A DNA stretch of 64,000 nt, taken from contig NZ_JAPNUE010000001.1 in the NCBI RefSeq assembly GCF_026626305.1, positions 124,001 to 188,000 of the forward strand. The letters run 5' to 3'. The notes beneath the pieces were generated by a model. That model was not told where the DNA came from. It saw only the letters and a list, made by a program, of their open reading frames with translations, and searched no databases. The stretch comes from Frigidibacter sp. RF13 (GTDB lineage: Bacteria; Pseudomonadota; Alphaproteobacteria; Rhodobacterales; Rhodobacteraceae). Positions 36,799 through 46,400 of the stretch are shown here, piece by piece; position 1 is the first letter of the stretch, and every line of letters starts with the position of its first letter. The translations under genes were made by a program, and so were the position numbers.

Positions 36799-36945
36799 TC
36801 AGAACATCCAGTAAGTGGAAAGATAGAAACCCGTGGTGATGAACAGCGCCGACGAGGTGAGGCCCATCAGCACGAGCCGGGCGGCACCGATAACGGCGCT
36901 TTCTGCGATGGAGCGTGAATTCTGATATGCGGTCATGCGTCTCAT
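36799..36945 (-). CDS. 48-residue single-pass membrane peptide, unknown
   Basis: Reads MRRMTAYQNSRSIAESAV and then a hydrophobic stretch (about residues 18-42, IGAARLVLMGLTSSALFITT) ending GFYLSTYWMF. It has a basic cytosolic N-terminus, one membrane helix and an aromatic tail. It lies convergent to aglK (stops 4 bp apart) and 90 bp downstream of the importer ATPase stop, on the same strand as that gene. The Shine-Dalgarno sequence is weak (GGGG about 3 nt before the ATG); an internal ATG three codons in is an alternative. I recognise no family. Coding is supported by composition and helix pattern only. Confidence 0.5.
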   Translation of the reverse strand: MRRMTAYQNSRSIAESAVIGAARLVLMGLTSSALFITTGFYLSTYWMF

Positions 36946-37035
36946 AGCCCCGATCTGAAACCAGCATGGTTTCCTTTCGGTTAAGTGAAGCGCGCATTTC
37001 GGCCGGGGTCAACTTTTTTCGCCCCGATCTTGCCA

Positions 37036-39123
37036 CTATTCCGCCGCAATCTGGATGACCGGCTCCATTGTCGCCAGCTCCGCCTCAGGCAGATGGCACT
37101 TAATCTCGTGCCCATCAGCCACTTTGCGCATGGGCGGAACTTCCTTTTCGCAAAGCCCGCCCGGAACCTTGGATTTCCAGCGGCAGCGCGTCTGGAACGG
37201 GCAGCCGGGCGGCGGGTTCATGGCGGACGGTATCTCGCCCTCCAGCACGATATGCTTCTTGGTCACATGGGTGTCCGCGATTGGGACGGCTGACAGAAGT
37301 GCCTCGGTATAGGGGTGGTAGGGGGGCGAAAAGACCTGATCGGTCGATCCGATCTCGACCACATGGCCCAGATACATCACCATGACCCGGTCGGAGAGAT
37401 AGCGCACGATGGACAGGTCGTGCGAGATGAAGAGGAGCGTCGTCCGGTTCTTGCGCTGGATTTCCATCAAGAGGTCGGTGACCGCGGCCTGCACCGACAC
37501 GTCAAGCGCCGAAACGGGCTCGTCCGCCACCACCACCTTGGCACCGCCGGCAAAAGCGCGGGCGATGCCCACACGCTGTTTCTGGCCGCCGGACAGTTGG
37601 CGCGGCATGCGGTCGGCGAAGGCACGCGGCAGTTTCACGAGGTCGAGCAGTTCCAGCATCCGGTCTCGGCGTTCGGCATCATTCGCGCCCTCGCCGAAAA
37701 TCTCGAGCGCCCGGATGATCTGGCGTCCGACGGTCATCGAAGGGTTCAGCGTGTCGAACGGATTCTGGAACACCATCTGCACGCCCGAAACGGTCTCGGT
37801 CGAGCGTTTCTCGATCGGCGTATTCTGGATGTCGCGGTCATAGAGCATGATCTTGCCGCCGGTCGCAGTCTCAAGCCCCATCAGCACCTTCGCGAAGGTC
37901 GACTTGCCGCAACCAGACTCGCCGACGATAGCAAGTGTCTCGCCCTCGCGCGCCTCGAAGCTCAAGGTTTCGTTGGCCTTCACCACCTTCTTCAGCCCCC
38001 CGCCGAACATGCCAGAGGAGACTTCATAGTATTTCTTCACATCGTCCATCTTGAGGACGGTGCGGCCGATGGCGGTCTTCGCGGCCCCGGCCTTGACCTG
38101 CGGTTTGGCGGCCCAGTCGATTTCGCCGACGCGCACGCAGCGCGTTTCATGCCGGTCATCGCCCGCGACGGCAAACATCGGAATGTCGCCGCCATCGCAC
38201 TGGCCCGCCTTGAAGTAGGAACAACGCGGGCCGAAGTTGCAGCCTTTGGGTCGTTCGTGGGGCAGGGGGAAGTTACCCGGGATCGCGATCAGGGGCCGCG
38301 CGTTCTTGTCGGCGCCGGGCAGCGGGATCGAGCGGAAGAGCGCTTGCGTATAGGGATGCTGCATCTTGTTGAAGACATCGACGATCGATCCGGTTTCGAC
38401 CGCCTCGCCCGAATACATCACGCAGAGCCGGTCGCAGACCTCGAGAACCAGCCCGAGATTGTGGCTGATGAAGAGCATGGAGGTGCCGTATTTCTCTCCA
38501 AGGTCCTTCACCAGATCGACGACGGCGGCCTCGACCGTCACATCGAGCGCGGTAGTGGGTTCATCAAGGATCAGGAGCGAGGGTTTCGACATCAGCGCCA
38601 TGGCGATGACGATGCGCTGCTGCTGGCCGCCCGACAGCTGGTGGGGGAAGGAATTGAGCATACGCTCGGGGTCGGGCAGGCGGACGTCGCGCACGACTTC
38701 AAGCGCACGCTTGCGCGCTTCGTCGGCCGAGACGCCTTCATGGATCATCGGCACTTCCATCAGTTGCTTGCCGATCTTCATCGCCGGGTTCAGCGAGGCC
38801 ATCGGCTCCTGATAGATCATCGCGATCTCTTTGCCCCGGATGTGGCGCAGCTCCTCGTCGCTCATGGTCGTGAGGTCGCGGCCCTTGAACTTGATCGTGC
38901 CGCCGACGATCCGGCCGTTCTTGCCGAGGTCGCGCATGACCGCGAGGGCGACGGTCGACTTACCGCAACCGCTTTCGCCTACAAGCCCCATCGCCTCGCC
39001 CGCCATGACCTTGCAGGAGAAATCCATCACGGCGGGAATTTCGCGCAGTCGCGTGAAGAAGGAGATCGAGAGATGGTCGATCTCGAGGATCGGTTGCGAC
39101 GGGTCCCAGTTGGTGGCGGTCAT
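37036..39123 (-). CDS. Opp/Dpp-type ABC importer, fused dual ATP-binding protein
   Basis: A 695-residue protein containing two complete ATPases, equivalent to a DppD-DppF fusion. Half 1 has Walker A GESGCGKST at 49-57, signature LSGGQQQRIVIA and LLILDEPTTALD. Half 2 has a second GESGCGKST near 405, signature LSGGQKQRVGIA and VVVADEPVSALD. Each half ends in an oligopeptide-transporter C-terminal domain with the Cys-rich CNFGPRC and CPFQTRCRW motifs; such cysteines bind an Fe-S cluster in related proteins. It completes the importer encoded at 39223-43215. Confidence 0.9.
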   Translation of the reverse strand: MTATNWDPSQPILEIDHLSISFFTRLREIPAVMDFSCKVMAGEAMGLVGESGCGKSTVALAVMRDLGKNGRIVGGTIKFKGRDLTTMSDEELRHIRGKEIAMIYQEPMASLNPAMKIGKQLMEVPMIHEGVSADEARKRALEVVRDVRLPDPERMLNSFPHQLSGGQQQRIVIAMALMSKPSLLILDEPTTALDVTVEAAVVDLVKDLGEKYGTSMLFISHNLGLVLEVCDRLCVMYSGEAVETGSIVDVFNKMQHPYTQALFRSIPLPGADKNARPLIAIPGNFPLPHERPKGCNFGPRCSYFKAGQCDGGDIPMFAVAGDDRHETRCVRVGEIDWAAKPQVKAGAAKTAIGRTVLKMDDVKKYYEVSSGMFGGGLKKVVKANETLSFEAREGETLAIVGESGCGKSTFAKVLMGLETATGGKIMLYDRDIQNTPIEKRSTETVSGVQMVFQNPFDTLNPSMTVGRQIIRALEIFGEGANDAERRDRMLELLDLVKLPRAFADRMPRQLSGGQKQRVGIARAFAGGAKVVVADEPVSALDVSVQAAVTDLLMEIQRKNRTTLLFISHDLSIVRYLSDRVMVMYLGHVVEIGSTDQVFSPPYHPYTEALLSAVPIADTHVTKKHIVLEGEIPSAMNPPPGCPFQTRCRWKSKVPGGLCEKEVPPMRKVADGHEIKCHLPEAELATMEPVIQIAAE

Positions 39124-39156
39124 GATCGGCTCCCGGGTCTGGTTCTGAGAGGGAGG

Positions 39157-39190
39157 CCGGGGGCTCTGCCCCCGGACCCCCGGGATATTT
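39157..39190 (+). repeat. Structured 34-bp intergenic repeat, copy 1
   Basis: CCGGGGG-CTCTG-CCCCCGG forms a 7-bp hairpin, followed by A-CCCCCGGGATATTT. A second copy at 61587-61620 matches 30 of 34 positions in the same orientation. This copy lies in the 99-bp gap between the importer permease and ATPase genes. Confidence 0.75.
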
Positions 39191-39222
39191 GGAAACGGAA
39201 GAGGGGCAAGTGCCTCTCTACC

Positions 39223-40410
39223 TTAGTCTTTCAGGCTTTCCTCGCGCAGGCCGTCGGCGAGGAGGTTGAGGCCGAGGACGAGGCTCATGAGCGCGATGGC
39301 GGGGACGAGAGCGGGCCAGGGCGCGATGGTCAGAAGTTTGCGGCCGGCGTTAATGGTCGAACCCCAGTCGGGGCTTTCGGGCGAGAGACCGAGGCCGAAG
39401 AAGCCCAGGGTGCCAAGGAGGATCGTCGTGTAGCCGATCCTGAGGCAGAAATCGACTATCAGGGGGCCCCGTGCGTTGGGCAGGATTTCCCACAGCATGA
39501 TGTACCAGGGCCGTTCGCCCCGTGTCTGGGCGGCGGAGACATAATCGCGGGTCTTGATGTCGAGGACGATGCCCCGGACGATGCGGAAGACGGTGGGCGC
39601 GTTCACGAAGACGACCGACACGAAGACGATGAGGATATTAGCGGGCACATGGATCAGGTCGAGCGCCTGCGGCAGGACGGCAATCTTCGTGTCTGCCTCG
39701 CTGACGAGACTCAGATAGGCCCAGCCGCCGATCACCAGCACCGCGGCGATCACGATATTGCGGAAGCCCGGCGTCACGTAATAGCGCGAATTGATGAGGA
39801 GAAGGAGGAAGAGGAGCGGCAGGATGAAGAGGACGACGGCGATATATTGCGGCAGGCCGGTCTGAACGATTTCCGGTGTGACAAGCAGGTAGAAGAGCAG
39901 GATGACCGGGAAGGCGAGGACGAGGTTCGCCAGGAACGACAGCCCGGTGTCGAAGAAGCCCCCATAGTAGCCCGCGGGCAGGCCGAGGGTCACGCCCACC
40001 ATGAAGGCGAACATGGTGGCCAAGGGCGCGATCTGGATCACGATGCGGCTGCCCGCTACCATGCGCGAGAAGACATCACGGCCGAGGTTGTCGCCGCCGA
40101 AGAGGTAGTGGCCGGACCCGTCGGGAATGGGCGTGCCGGGCACCACGTTCTTCATCTGGCTGATCTGACTGAGGACGTCGCGGGTTTCGATCATCGGCGC
40201 GAAAAGCGCGGTGAAGACCCAGAACATCACGAAGCCGAAGCCGATCATGCCGACGGTCGAATCGAAGAGTTTGCCGTAAAGCCCCAGCCTGCGCTTGAAG
40301 GCGATCGACAGTGCATAGGTGGCGATCAGCGCGATCCAGACCGGCAGGAAGAGGCGAAGGACGGTGGCGAGGATGGCACCCCAGGCGAGCGGTTCCATGG
40401 CGGTCTCCAT
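39223..40410 (-). CDS. Opp/Dpp-type ABC importer permease (DppC-like), enlarged
   Basis: Inner-membrane permease of 395 residues. It has helix 1 near residues 10-30, the DppC landmark FGGDNLGRDVFSRMVAGSR, and an EAA-type loop, DYVSAAQTRGERPWYIMLWEILP, near residue 290. DppC/OppC are about 300 residues; here about 90 extra, mostly hydrophobic residues (about 185-260, containing PLLFLLLLINSRYY and VIAAVLVIGGWAY) lie between the usual helices and predict extra membrane passes. Start ATG at 40410, 1 bp after the DppB-like stop; a second Met four codons later is possible. Confidence 0.87.
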   Translation of the reverse strand: METAMEPLAWGAILATVLRLFLPVWIALIATYALSIAFKRRLGLYGKLFDSTVGMIGFGFVMFWVFTALFAPMIETRDVLSQISQMKNVVPGTPIPDGSGHYLFGGDNLGRDVFSRMVAGSRIVIQIAPLATMFAFMVGVTLGLPAGYYGGFFDTGLSFLANLVLAFPVILLFYLLVTPEIVQTGLPQYIAVVLFILPLLFLLLLINSRYYVTPGFRNIVIAAVLVIGGWAYLSLVSEADTKIAVLPQALDLIHVPANILIVFVSVVFVNAPTVFRIVRGIVLDIKTRDYVSAAQTRGERPWYIMLWEILPNARGPLIVDFCLRIGYTTILLGTLGFFGLGLSPESPDWGSTINAGRKLLTIAPWPALVPAIALMSLVLGLNLLADGLREESLKD

Positions 40411-40411
40411 C

Positions 40412-41458
40412 TCAGCTGATCCGAATGCGGGGATTGAGGAAGACATAGCCGATGTCGGAGATCAGCTGCGTCACGAGAACGACAAGGACAGCAACGACCG
40501 AGCAGCCGAGAAGAAGCTGGATGTCGTTGTTGCCGGCGGCAGAGACCAGCGTCCAGCCGAAGCCCTTGTAGTTGAAGAGCGTCTCGACGATGACAACGCC
40601 GTTCAGGAGCCAGGGGAACTGCAGCATGATCACCGTGAAGGGGGCGATCAGCGCGTTCCTGAGCGCGTGTTTGACCACGACACTGGCGAAGCTCACGCCT
40701 TTGAGCCGCGCGGTACGGATATATTGCGCGGTCATCACCTCGGTCATCGAGGCGCGGGTCATGCGGGCGATATAGCCGGTGCCGTAAAGGACGATGGTCG
40801 CGACCGGCAGGGCGAAATTCTCGAATGTGAGCCCGTCCATCGCGCTGTTGGCCGAGCCCTTGAACCATTGCAGGCCCACGAGTTTCGAGGCGAAGACGAC
40901 GATCAGGATGACGCCAGACACGTATTCCGGTGTGGCTGTCGAGGCGATGGAGAAGGTCGAAAGCGTGCGGTCAAGGCGTGAGCCTTCGCGCATGCCCGCC
41001 AGAACACCGATCAGAAGGGACAGGGGCACCATCGTGACCATGACCCAGAACATCAGAAGGCCGGTCAGGCCGAGGCGCGTGGCGATGATCTTGGACACGT
41101 CTTCGCGGAAGACGGTGGAAAAGCCCCAGTCACCCTGCAGGATGCCGCAATAGTGCGGCGCCTCGGCGGGGTCGGTCTTGGGACGGATGCAGCGACCGGT
41201 GACAGCGCCAGCCTCGTCGGTGCGCGTCCAGCCCGGTACGACACCGAGCCATTCGCCATAGCGTTTGAGAAGCGGCTGAGCATGGCCGTTCTTTTCCAGC
41301 CATGACTGCACCTCCTCGTCCGAGATGCGCGATCCGGCTTCGGATTTCGCGACCTTCTCGAGGTTGGGCGGCAGGTTGGTCAGGTAGAACACCACAAAGG
41401 TGATGCACAATGCCGTGAAGATCATCGCCGCAAGGCGACGGATCAGGAATTTCAGCAT
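40412..41458 (-). CDS. Opp/Dpp-type ABC importer permease (DppB-like)
   Basis: Permease of 348 residues starting MLKFLIRRLAAMIFTALCITFVVF (TM1). It has a long periplasmic loop at about 30-110 containing two cysteines (GRCIRP, HYCGILQGDWG) that could form a disulphide. ATPEYVSGVILIV, TRASMTEVMTAQYIRTARLKG (EAA-type loop) and FNYKGFGWTLVSAA are DppB/OppB signatures. GGGGGAG lies just before the ATG. Third member of the importer operon on the minus strand. Confidence 0.9.
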   Translation of the reverse strand: MLKFLIRRLAAMIFTALCITFVVFYLTNLPPNLEKVAKSEAGSRISDEEVQSWLEKNGHAQPLLKRYGEWLGVVPGWTRTDEAGAVTGRCIRPKTDPAEAPHYCGILQGDWGFSTVFREDVSKIIATRLGLTGLLMFWVMVTMVPLSLLIGVLAGMREGSRLDRTLSTFSIASTATPEYVSGVILIVVFASKLVGLQWFKGSANSAMDGLTFENFALPVATIVLYGTGYIARMTRASMTEVMTAQYIRTARLKGVSFASVVVKHALRNALIAPFTVIMLQFPWLLNGVVIVETLFNYKGFGWTLVSAAGNNDIQLLLGCSVVAVLVVLVTQLISDIGYVFLNPRIRIS

Positions 41459-41523
41459 GAACTCCCCCGGTTAGACTCTTCCCCGAGCCCAGTCGCCCCC
41501 ATGCGAGGAGGCAAATCTTGGTA

Positions 41524-41550
41524 ACGGGGCGTGGTCCTGCCACGCCCCGT
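41524..41550 (-). other. Strong hairpin between the binding-protein and permease genes
   Basis: ACGGGGCGTGG and CCACGCCCCGT give an 11-bp perfect stem with a 5-nt loop, 12 bp past the binding-protein stop codon. On the minus strand TACCAAG follows, not a T-run. It probably limits read-through or protects the binding-protein mRNA. Confidence 0.65.
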
Positions 41551-41562
41551 CGCTCTTTGCGG

Positions 41563-43215
41563 TCAGGCCGCGTCCATCGACCATTTGTAGTGATGGTGCT
41601 CGAACGTGGCGTGGGCGTCGATGCCATGCACGCTCGGGCGGGCATGGCGGTAGATCGAGCGCCAGTAGGGCTGGATGAGGACACCTTCATCCTGCATGAT
41701 CTTCTCGAGCCGGGCCATCACGTCACGCCGCTTGTCGGCATCGGCAATGCCGAGCGCTTCGGCCAGCGCCGCGTCGAAATCGGCATTGGCGAAGGCCGTT
41801 TCGTTCCAGGCGACGCCCGACTTGTAGGCCAGCGCAAGGATCTGGACGCCGAGCGGACGCATGTTCCATTCGGTTGCCGAGAACGGATATTTCAGCCAGT
41901 CATTCCAGAAGGTCGAACCCGGCAGGATCGTGCGCTTGATGTTCAGGCCCGCGTCACGGATCTGCGCCGCCACCGCGTCGCAGGTCGCCGCCTGCCAGCC
42001 GTCGTCGAGCGAGATGAGCTCGAACTCGGTGCCGCCGTGGCCTGCTTCCTCGACCATGGCCTTGCCGGCTGCCGGATCGACCACGAGCGGATCGAGCTGG
42101 GCATATTCCGGGTGGATCGGGCAGACATGGTGGTTCTCGGCAACCTTGCCGAGGTTGTTGTAGCCCAGTTCCAGCACGGTGGCGTTGTTGACGATCGTCT
42201 GCAGACCCTTGCGGACCTTTGCATCCTTGTAGATGTCAGCGAGTTGGTTGAAGCGGACGGCAAGGGTTGCCGCCGTGATCGCTTCGGACTTCGCCCAGCC
42301 GAGGCTGTCGAAGACGGTCACGAAATCGCCTTCGGTGCGGTGGACCGCATCAATCTCGTCGGCCTCGATCGCGGCCTGCCAGGCGGCCGGGTCGGTGCCG
42401 AGGTCGATATATTCGATCCGGTCGAGATAGGGCCCGCCATAGACCTCGGTGCCCCACCAGGTATGGTTCGGGTTCTTCGCCAGCACCTGCTTCACGCCAA
42501 CTTCGTTCTTTTCCGGCAGGTAGGGGCCCGTGCCGATCGGATTGCCGATCGGGTCGTTCTGGCCGAGGCTCGAGTGATAGACTGCGGCCGGATAGTCGGC
42601 CATGCCGACGATGATGGTGATGTCGGGCGCGGGAAGCGTCAGCTTCACGGTATGATCGTCGACCTTGGTGATCGCGCCATCTGCCGCCATCTTGGTGTCG
42701 GCATTGACGAGGCCGCCCATGCGCGAGGCCATCGAATTGCCCTCTATCCCGGCATTGCACCAGTCGGTGATCACCCGCACCACGTCATCGGCGGTGAAAT
42801 CGTCGCCGTTGTTCCACTTCACGCCCTGGCGGACGTTCAGCATGTATTCCGTGGCGTTATCGTTTGCGCTCCAGCTTTCCAGAAGCATGCCGCGCAGCGA
42901 CCCGTCGTTGTTATACTCGACAAGGTAGTCGAGCCAGCCGCGCGAGAAATTGGCCAGTTCCGACCAGTCCCAGGTCGGCGGGTATTTGCCGGCCTTCGTG
43001 TCCATCTGCATCCGAAGCGTGCCACCCATCGCGGGTTCTTGCGCACGGGCTTCCGGCGCGGCGAGGCCGAGAAGGCCGTAGGCGGCGACAGCCGACAGGC
43101 CGATGCCCGTCGTATGGGCCAGGAACTCGCGGCGGCTGATCTTTCCGTCCTTGTAGTCTTTGGCAAAAGTCTCGACGGCCGGATGAAGTTTTTCCGGCAC
43201 GGTATGTTTGGTCAT
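41563..43215 (-). CDS. Extracellular solute-binding protein family 5, Tat-exported
   Basis: Periplasmic binding protein of 550 residues for the Opp/Dpp-type importer. [20 protein letters not shown] is at about 26-45, after an unusually long charged lead-in. The twin Arg with Phe-Leu is a Tat signal, and cleavage is likely after ARA near residue 59. Family features include [31 protein letters not shown] and [10 protein letters not shown]. The ATG at 43215 has GGGAG 8 nt upstream; a longer frame to 43347 has no support. The ligand could be peptides or oligosaccharides, since family 5 proteins bind both. Confidence 0.88.
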   Translation of the reverse strand: MTKHTVPEKLHPAVETFAKDYKDGKISRREFLAHTTGIGLSAVAAYGLLGLAAPEARAQEPAMGGTLRMQMDTKAGKYPPTWDWSELANFSRGWLDYLVEYNNDGSLRGMLLESWSANDNATEYMLNVRQGVKWNNGDDFTADDVVRVITDWCNAGIEGNSMASRMGGLVNADTKMAADGAITKVDDHTVKLTLPAPDITIIVGMADYPAAVYHSSLGQNDPIGNPIGTGPYLPEKNEVGVKQVLAKNPNHTWWGTEVYGGPYLDRIEYIDLGTDPAAWQAAIEADEIDAVHRTEGDFVTVFDSLGWAKSEAITAATLAVRFNQLADIYKDAKVRKGLQTIVNNATVLELGYNNLGKVAENHHVCPIHPEYAQLDPLVVDPAAGKAMVEEAGHGGTEFELISLDDGWQAATCDAVAAQIRDAGLNIKRTILPGSTFWNDWLKYPFSATEWNMRPLGVQILALAYKSGVAWNETAFANADFDAALAEALGIADADKRRDVMARLEKIMQDEGVLIQPYWRSIYRHARPSVHGIDAHATFEHHHYKWSMDAA

Positions 43216-43350
43216 CTGTTTTCTCCCTGTGCGATGGACCAAGTCAATGCGCACGTATGACCCGCGTCTGGCGGCGGGTTCACGCGACGTGAAAGTGAGG
43301 TTCGCACGCTTATTGCGCACCCTTTTTGACGACACGTCAACGTGCAAATG

Positions 43351-43365
43351 CGACGCTTTGCGTCG
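43351..43365. other. Short hairpin in the araC-to-binding-protein gap
   Basis: CGACGC-TTT-GCGTCG is a 6-bp stem with a 3-nt loop within the 226-bp gap that must hold the importer promoter. It may be the AraC-gene terminator. The gap also shows repeated GCGCA words (TTGCGCACC, CTGCGCATC, ATGCGCACG) that could be activator half-sites. Confidence 0.35.
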
Positions 43366-43441
43366 TCTTCCACCGATTTGCTGCGCATCCGGCGAATTTT
43401 TCCGTCATTGCGGAAATCGTGGCGGGGCGGGCCGGGGTGCC

Positions 43442-44332
43442 TCAACGTCCCTTGCGGAAGCCCGATGGCGTCTTGCCGGTCCGATGCTGGAAGGCGCGGG
43501 TGAAATAGGCGGGCGAGGTGAAGCCCAGCGTCTCGGCGATGTCGCGGATCGGCACGCGCGTTTCGGTCAGCAACTTGCGGGCCTCGAAGATCACCCGGTC
43601 GTGCAGAAGGTCGGAAGCGGGCCGCCCGCAGGTCTTGTTGCAGACCCGGCTGAGATGAGTGGGCGTGACGCCGAGCTTGCGGGCGAAATCGGCGACGCCG
43701 AGCCCGGAGCGGAAGTTGCGTTCCAGAAGATCGGCATAGGCGCGCGCGATGCGGCGCGCGGCGTCAGGCTCGCGGGCCGCGTCGGCGGAAACGTCAGCCT
43801 GCCTTTCCAGCCAGACCGACAGAAGGCCGAGGTGATGGCGGGCCGCACGGTCCTTTGCGGGACGAGTGCTGTCAAGTTCGCGCTGGATATTCTCGATGAT
43901 CCCGGACAATTCGGCTTGGGGGCCGACATCGCGGATGCGCAGATGCAGCGGGTCTTCGGGCAGGTCGAGCCCGTGATCTTCCCCGAAGAAAAGCGCGGTG
44001 CCGGAGGACTGGGCGCCAAGTTCGAACCCGTGCATGACGCCCGCGGGAATATAGATCGCATTATGGGCGCCGTAGCCGCGCGTGACGCCACCGATGGTGA
44101 TCCGGCCCTGGCCGCGCGTGAACCACAGAAGCAAGGGCTCGCTGTAAGAGCGCATCGCCTCGACCCGCCAGCGACCGCCCTGCGCAAGCCGGGCGATCGG
44201 CACGAGCCGCAAGGCGGCGGGAGCAGGGGCTGGAACTTCGGCGATCCGGCGCGCGGTGCGCGGCGCAGGACCCGGCGCGGCGAGCGCGTCGGAAAACTGG
44301 GAAAGGGGCGTCGCAGTGAAGAGTTTGGCCAA
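43442..44332 (-). CDS. AraC-family transcriptional regulator
   Basis: A 296-residue regulator with an N-terminal cupin-like sensor (about 50-130, containing YIPAGVMHGFEL) and a C-terminal double helix-turn-helix (about 200-293): GVADFARKLGVTPTHLSRVCNKTCG, then VPIRDIAETLGFTSPAYFTRAFQHRTGKTP, the AraC signature. The frame closes upstream with a TGA, and the only start before the sensor is the TTG at 44332. It lies upstream of, and on the same strand as, the importer, so it is its likely regulator. AraC-controlled Opp-like sugar importers are known (AgpT with agpABCD in Sinorhizobium). Confidence 0.88.
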   Translation of the reverse strand: MAKLFTATPLSQFSDALAAPGPAPRTARRIAEVPAPAPAALRLVPIARLAQGGRWRVEAMRSYSEPLLLWFTRGQGRITIGGVTRGYGAHNAIYIPAGVMHGFELGAQSSGTALFFGEDHGLDLPEDPLHLRIRDVGPQAELSGIIENIQRELDSTRPAKDRAARHHLGLLSVWLERQADVSADAAREPDAARRIARAYADLLERNFRSGLGVADFARKLGVTPTHLSRVCNKTCGRPASDLLHDRVIFEARKLLTETRVPIRDIAETLGFTSPAYFTRAFQHRTGKTPSGFRKGR

Positions 44333-44464
44333 AGTCGGATCCGCATCTTGTCGTCACAGCCCCCGCAGTCTGCGGAGGACCCGATCTAAATACGGGAAGC
44401 GGGGCGTTCGGCCAAGAAAAATCCGGGCTATTCAAGGAGATCGGCGAAGCGATGCCGAAAAGAC

Positions 44465-45352
44465 TCACCCCACAGTGACGACCTGCCAGCCCTGCATCCG
44501 CCGACGGAGCCAGGTGCGTTGGCGCTTGGCATATTGGCGGCTTTGGGCCTTGGCGGCAGATATTGCGTCTGTGAGCGGTGTGACCCCCCGCAGGTAGTCG
44601 ATCAACTCGGGCGCGCCGATGGCCTTCGCCCAAAGGGCGGCCGGGTTCCAAAAGGGAAGGACCGCCCTGACTTCATCCATTGCGCCCTCGGCGATCATCC
44701 GCTCGAACCGTGCGTCGATCCGCTCGGCAAGCCAGTCTCGGTCGCAATCGAGCCTGAGAAGCGTGGCCGATCCGGCGGGCAGGAGGGGCGGGCCGGTCTC
44801 GGCCTGCCAGTCCGAAAGGCCGCGGCCGGTGGCGCGCAGCACTTCCCAGGCGCGCTGGATGCGGGCGGGGTTCTGCCGGTCGATCCTTTGTGCGGTCTCC
44901 GGGTCGAGTTCTGCCAGAAGCGCCTCGGCGCCCTCGGTCGCGACCCGGCGGTCGGCCTCGGCCCGGACAGGCGCGGGTGTCGGCGGTATGTCGGCCAGCC
45001 CTTCGGTCAGGGCGGTGAGATAAAGGCCCGTGCCGCCGACGATCACCGGGGCAGGGTGAACGGACAGAAGCCCCTCGACCTCGCGCAGCCAGTGGCCGAC
45101 GGAGTAATCCGCGCCCGGCTCCAGATGGCCGAACAGCCGGTGCGGCGCGAGGGCTTCCTCAGCCAGGGTCGGGCGAGCGGACAGCACACGCCAGCAGGAC
45201 CAGACCTGAAGTGCGTCGGCGTTGACGATCGCGCGGCCCTGACGGCGCGCTATGGCGAGCGCCAGCGCCGACTTGCCGCTGGCGGTCGGACCAGCGATCA
45301 CAACCGGTTTTTCGGGTGGTAGATCGCCGGGAATGCCGGGCAGGTCATCCAT
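44465..45352 (-). CDS. miaA: tRNA dimethylallyltransferase MiaA
   Basis: Adds a dimethylallyl group to A37 of tRNAs that read UNN codons. The 295 residues have the P-loop GPTASGKS at 21-28, VNADALQVW, the [17 protein letters not shown] segment, [12 protein letters not shown] and the C-terminal [19 protein letters not shown] tRNA-binding region. Start ATG at 45352 ([10 protein letters not shown]). A much longer in-frame extension runs antisense to pyrH and is not coding. Diverges from pyrH across 159 bp. Confidence 0.93.
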   Translation of the reverse strand: MDDLPGIPGDLPPEKPVVIAGPTASGKSALALAIARRQGRAIVNADALQVWSCWRVLSARPTLAEEALAPHRLFGHLEPGADYSVGHWLREVEGLLSVHPAPVIVGGTGLYLTALTEGLADIPPTPAPVRAEADRRVATEGAEALLAELDPETAQRIDRQNPARIQRAWEVLRATGRGLSDWQAETGPPLLPAGSATLLRLDCDRDWLAERIDARFERMIAEGAMDEVRAVLPFWNPAALWAKAIGAPELIDYLRGVTPLTDAISAAKAQSRQYAKRQRTWLRRRMQGWQVVTVG

Positions 45353-45511
45353 AATTTGTCCCGCTTGCCCCCACAATACGCAATCTGTCGTGTTTTCGGC
45401 CGCGATCTGCCGTTGAACCTCGTCCCGTTTTCCGTCATTTTGCGCGCCAGTGACAAGGGCCCGGTTCTGGGGGATCGGCGACGGCCCGCAAATCAGATTA
45501 TGAGAGAGCAT

Positions 45512-46243
45512 ATGACCGGGGCAACAGAACCCACCGTAACCTACAAACGTGTCCTTCTGAAAATCTCCGGCGAGGCGCTTATGGGTGATCAGGGCTTCGG
45601 CCTGCATCCGCCAACCGTCCAGCGGATCGCGAATGAAGTGAAGTCGGTCCATGATCTCGGCGTCGAGATCTGCATGGTGATCGGCGGCGGCAATATCTTC
45701 CGCGGCCTGCAGGGCTCGGCCCAGGGGATGGAGCGGACGACGGCCGATTACATGGGGATGCTGGCCACCGTGATGAACGCGCTGGCCATGCAGGCGGCGC
45801 TGGAAAGCCTCGGCGTCTTCACCCGCGTGATCTCGGCCATTCCGATGGATCAGGTCTGCGAACCCTACATCCGCCGCCGCGCGGTGCGGCATCTGGAGAA
45901 GAAGCGGGTCTGCATCTTCGCCGCAGGCACCGGCAACCCCTATTTCACCACCGATACGGCGGCGACGCTGCGCGCCAATGAGATGGGCTGCGAGGCGATC
46001 TTCAAAGGCACCAAGGTCGACGGGGTCTATGACAAGGATCCCAAGAAACATGCCGACGCCAAGCGCTATGACCATGTGACCTATGACGAGGTGCTGCAGA
46101 AGCATCTCGGCGTGATGGATGCCTCGGCGATTGCGCTGGCGCGCGACAACAGCCTGCCGATCGTCGTATTCTCGCTGGACGAGCCGGGCGGCTTCCGCGG
46201 CATCCTGTCGGGACGGGGCACCTACACGATCGTGAAGGACTGA
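45512..46243 (+). CDS. pyrH: UMP kinase
   Basis: Hexameric bacterial UMP kinase of the amino-acid kinase fold, making UDP. The 243 residues contain [25 protein letters not shown], the UMP-binding [18 protein letters not shown] region, [12 protein letters not shown] and [15 protein letters not shown] chose the ATG at 45512 (GAGAG close upstream); an in-frame ATG four codons earlier has no ribosome site. It heads the pyrH-frr-uppS-cdsA-dxr-rseP cluster found across proteobacteria. Confidence 0.95.
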   Translation: MTGATEPTVTYKRVLLKISGEALMGDQGFGLHPPTVQRIANEVKSVHDLGVEICMVIGGGNIFRGLQGSAQGMERTTADYMGMLATVMNALAMQAALESLGVFTRVISAIPMDQVCEPYIRRRAVRHLEKKRVCIFAAGTGNPYFTTDTAATLRANEMGCEAIFKGTKVDGVYDKDPKKHADAKRYDHVTYDEVLQKHLGVMDASAIALARDNSLPIVVFSLDEPGGFRGILSGRGTYTIVKD

Positions 46244-46277
46244 CGTTCCGACAATCTTCCTCGTCGGTCTTCGACCG

Positions 46278-46298
46278 CTCGTCGGGGCGCCCGACGAG
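46278..46298. terminator. Hairpin after pyrH
   Basis: CTCGTCGGG and CCCGACGAG form a 9-bp perfect stem with a GCG loop, 34 bp after the pyrH stop. No T-run follows. It may be an attenuator between pyrH and frr, whose start is 103 bp further on. Confidence 0.5.
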
Positions 46299-46400
46299 AA
46301 GCGAAGCGCCCGGGGAGGCCCCTGGCAAGAGGCACCCGGCCCTATACAGAAGCGGCCTTCTCGCCTATAGAAACCCAAAGACACGACCCCGGAAAGACCC

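Noticed and set aside
37315..40419. Open frame of over 1000 codons on the plus strand
   Set aside because: It runs antisense to the fused ATPase and DppC-like permease, both with strong family motifs. Its product is rich in Arg, His, Asp and Gly with no domain, a common artefact of GC-rich codon use.
41518..43260. Plus-strand open frame of 580 codons
   Set aside because: Antisense to the family 5 binding protein. No ribosome site or recognisable domain, and codon bias belongs to the minus-strand gene.
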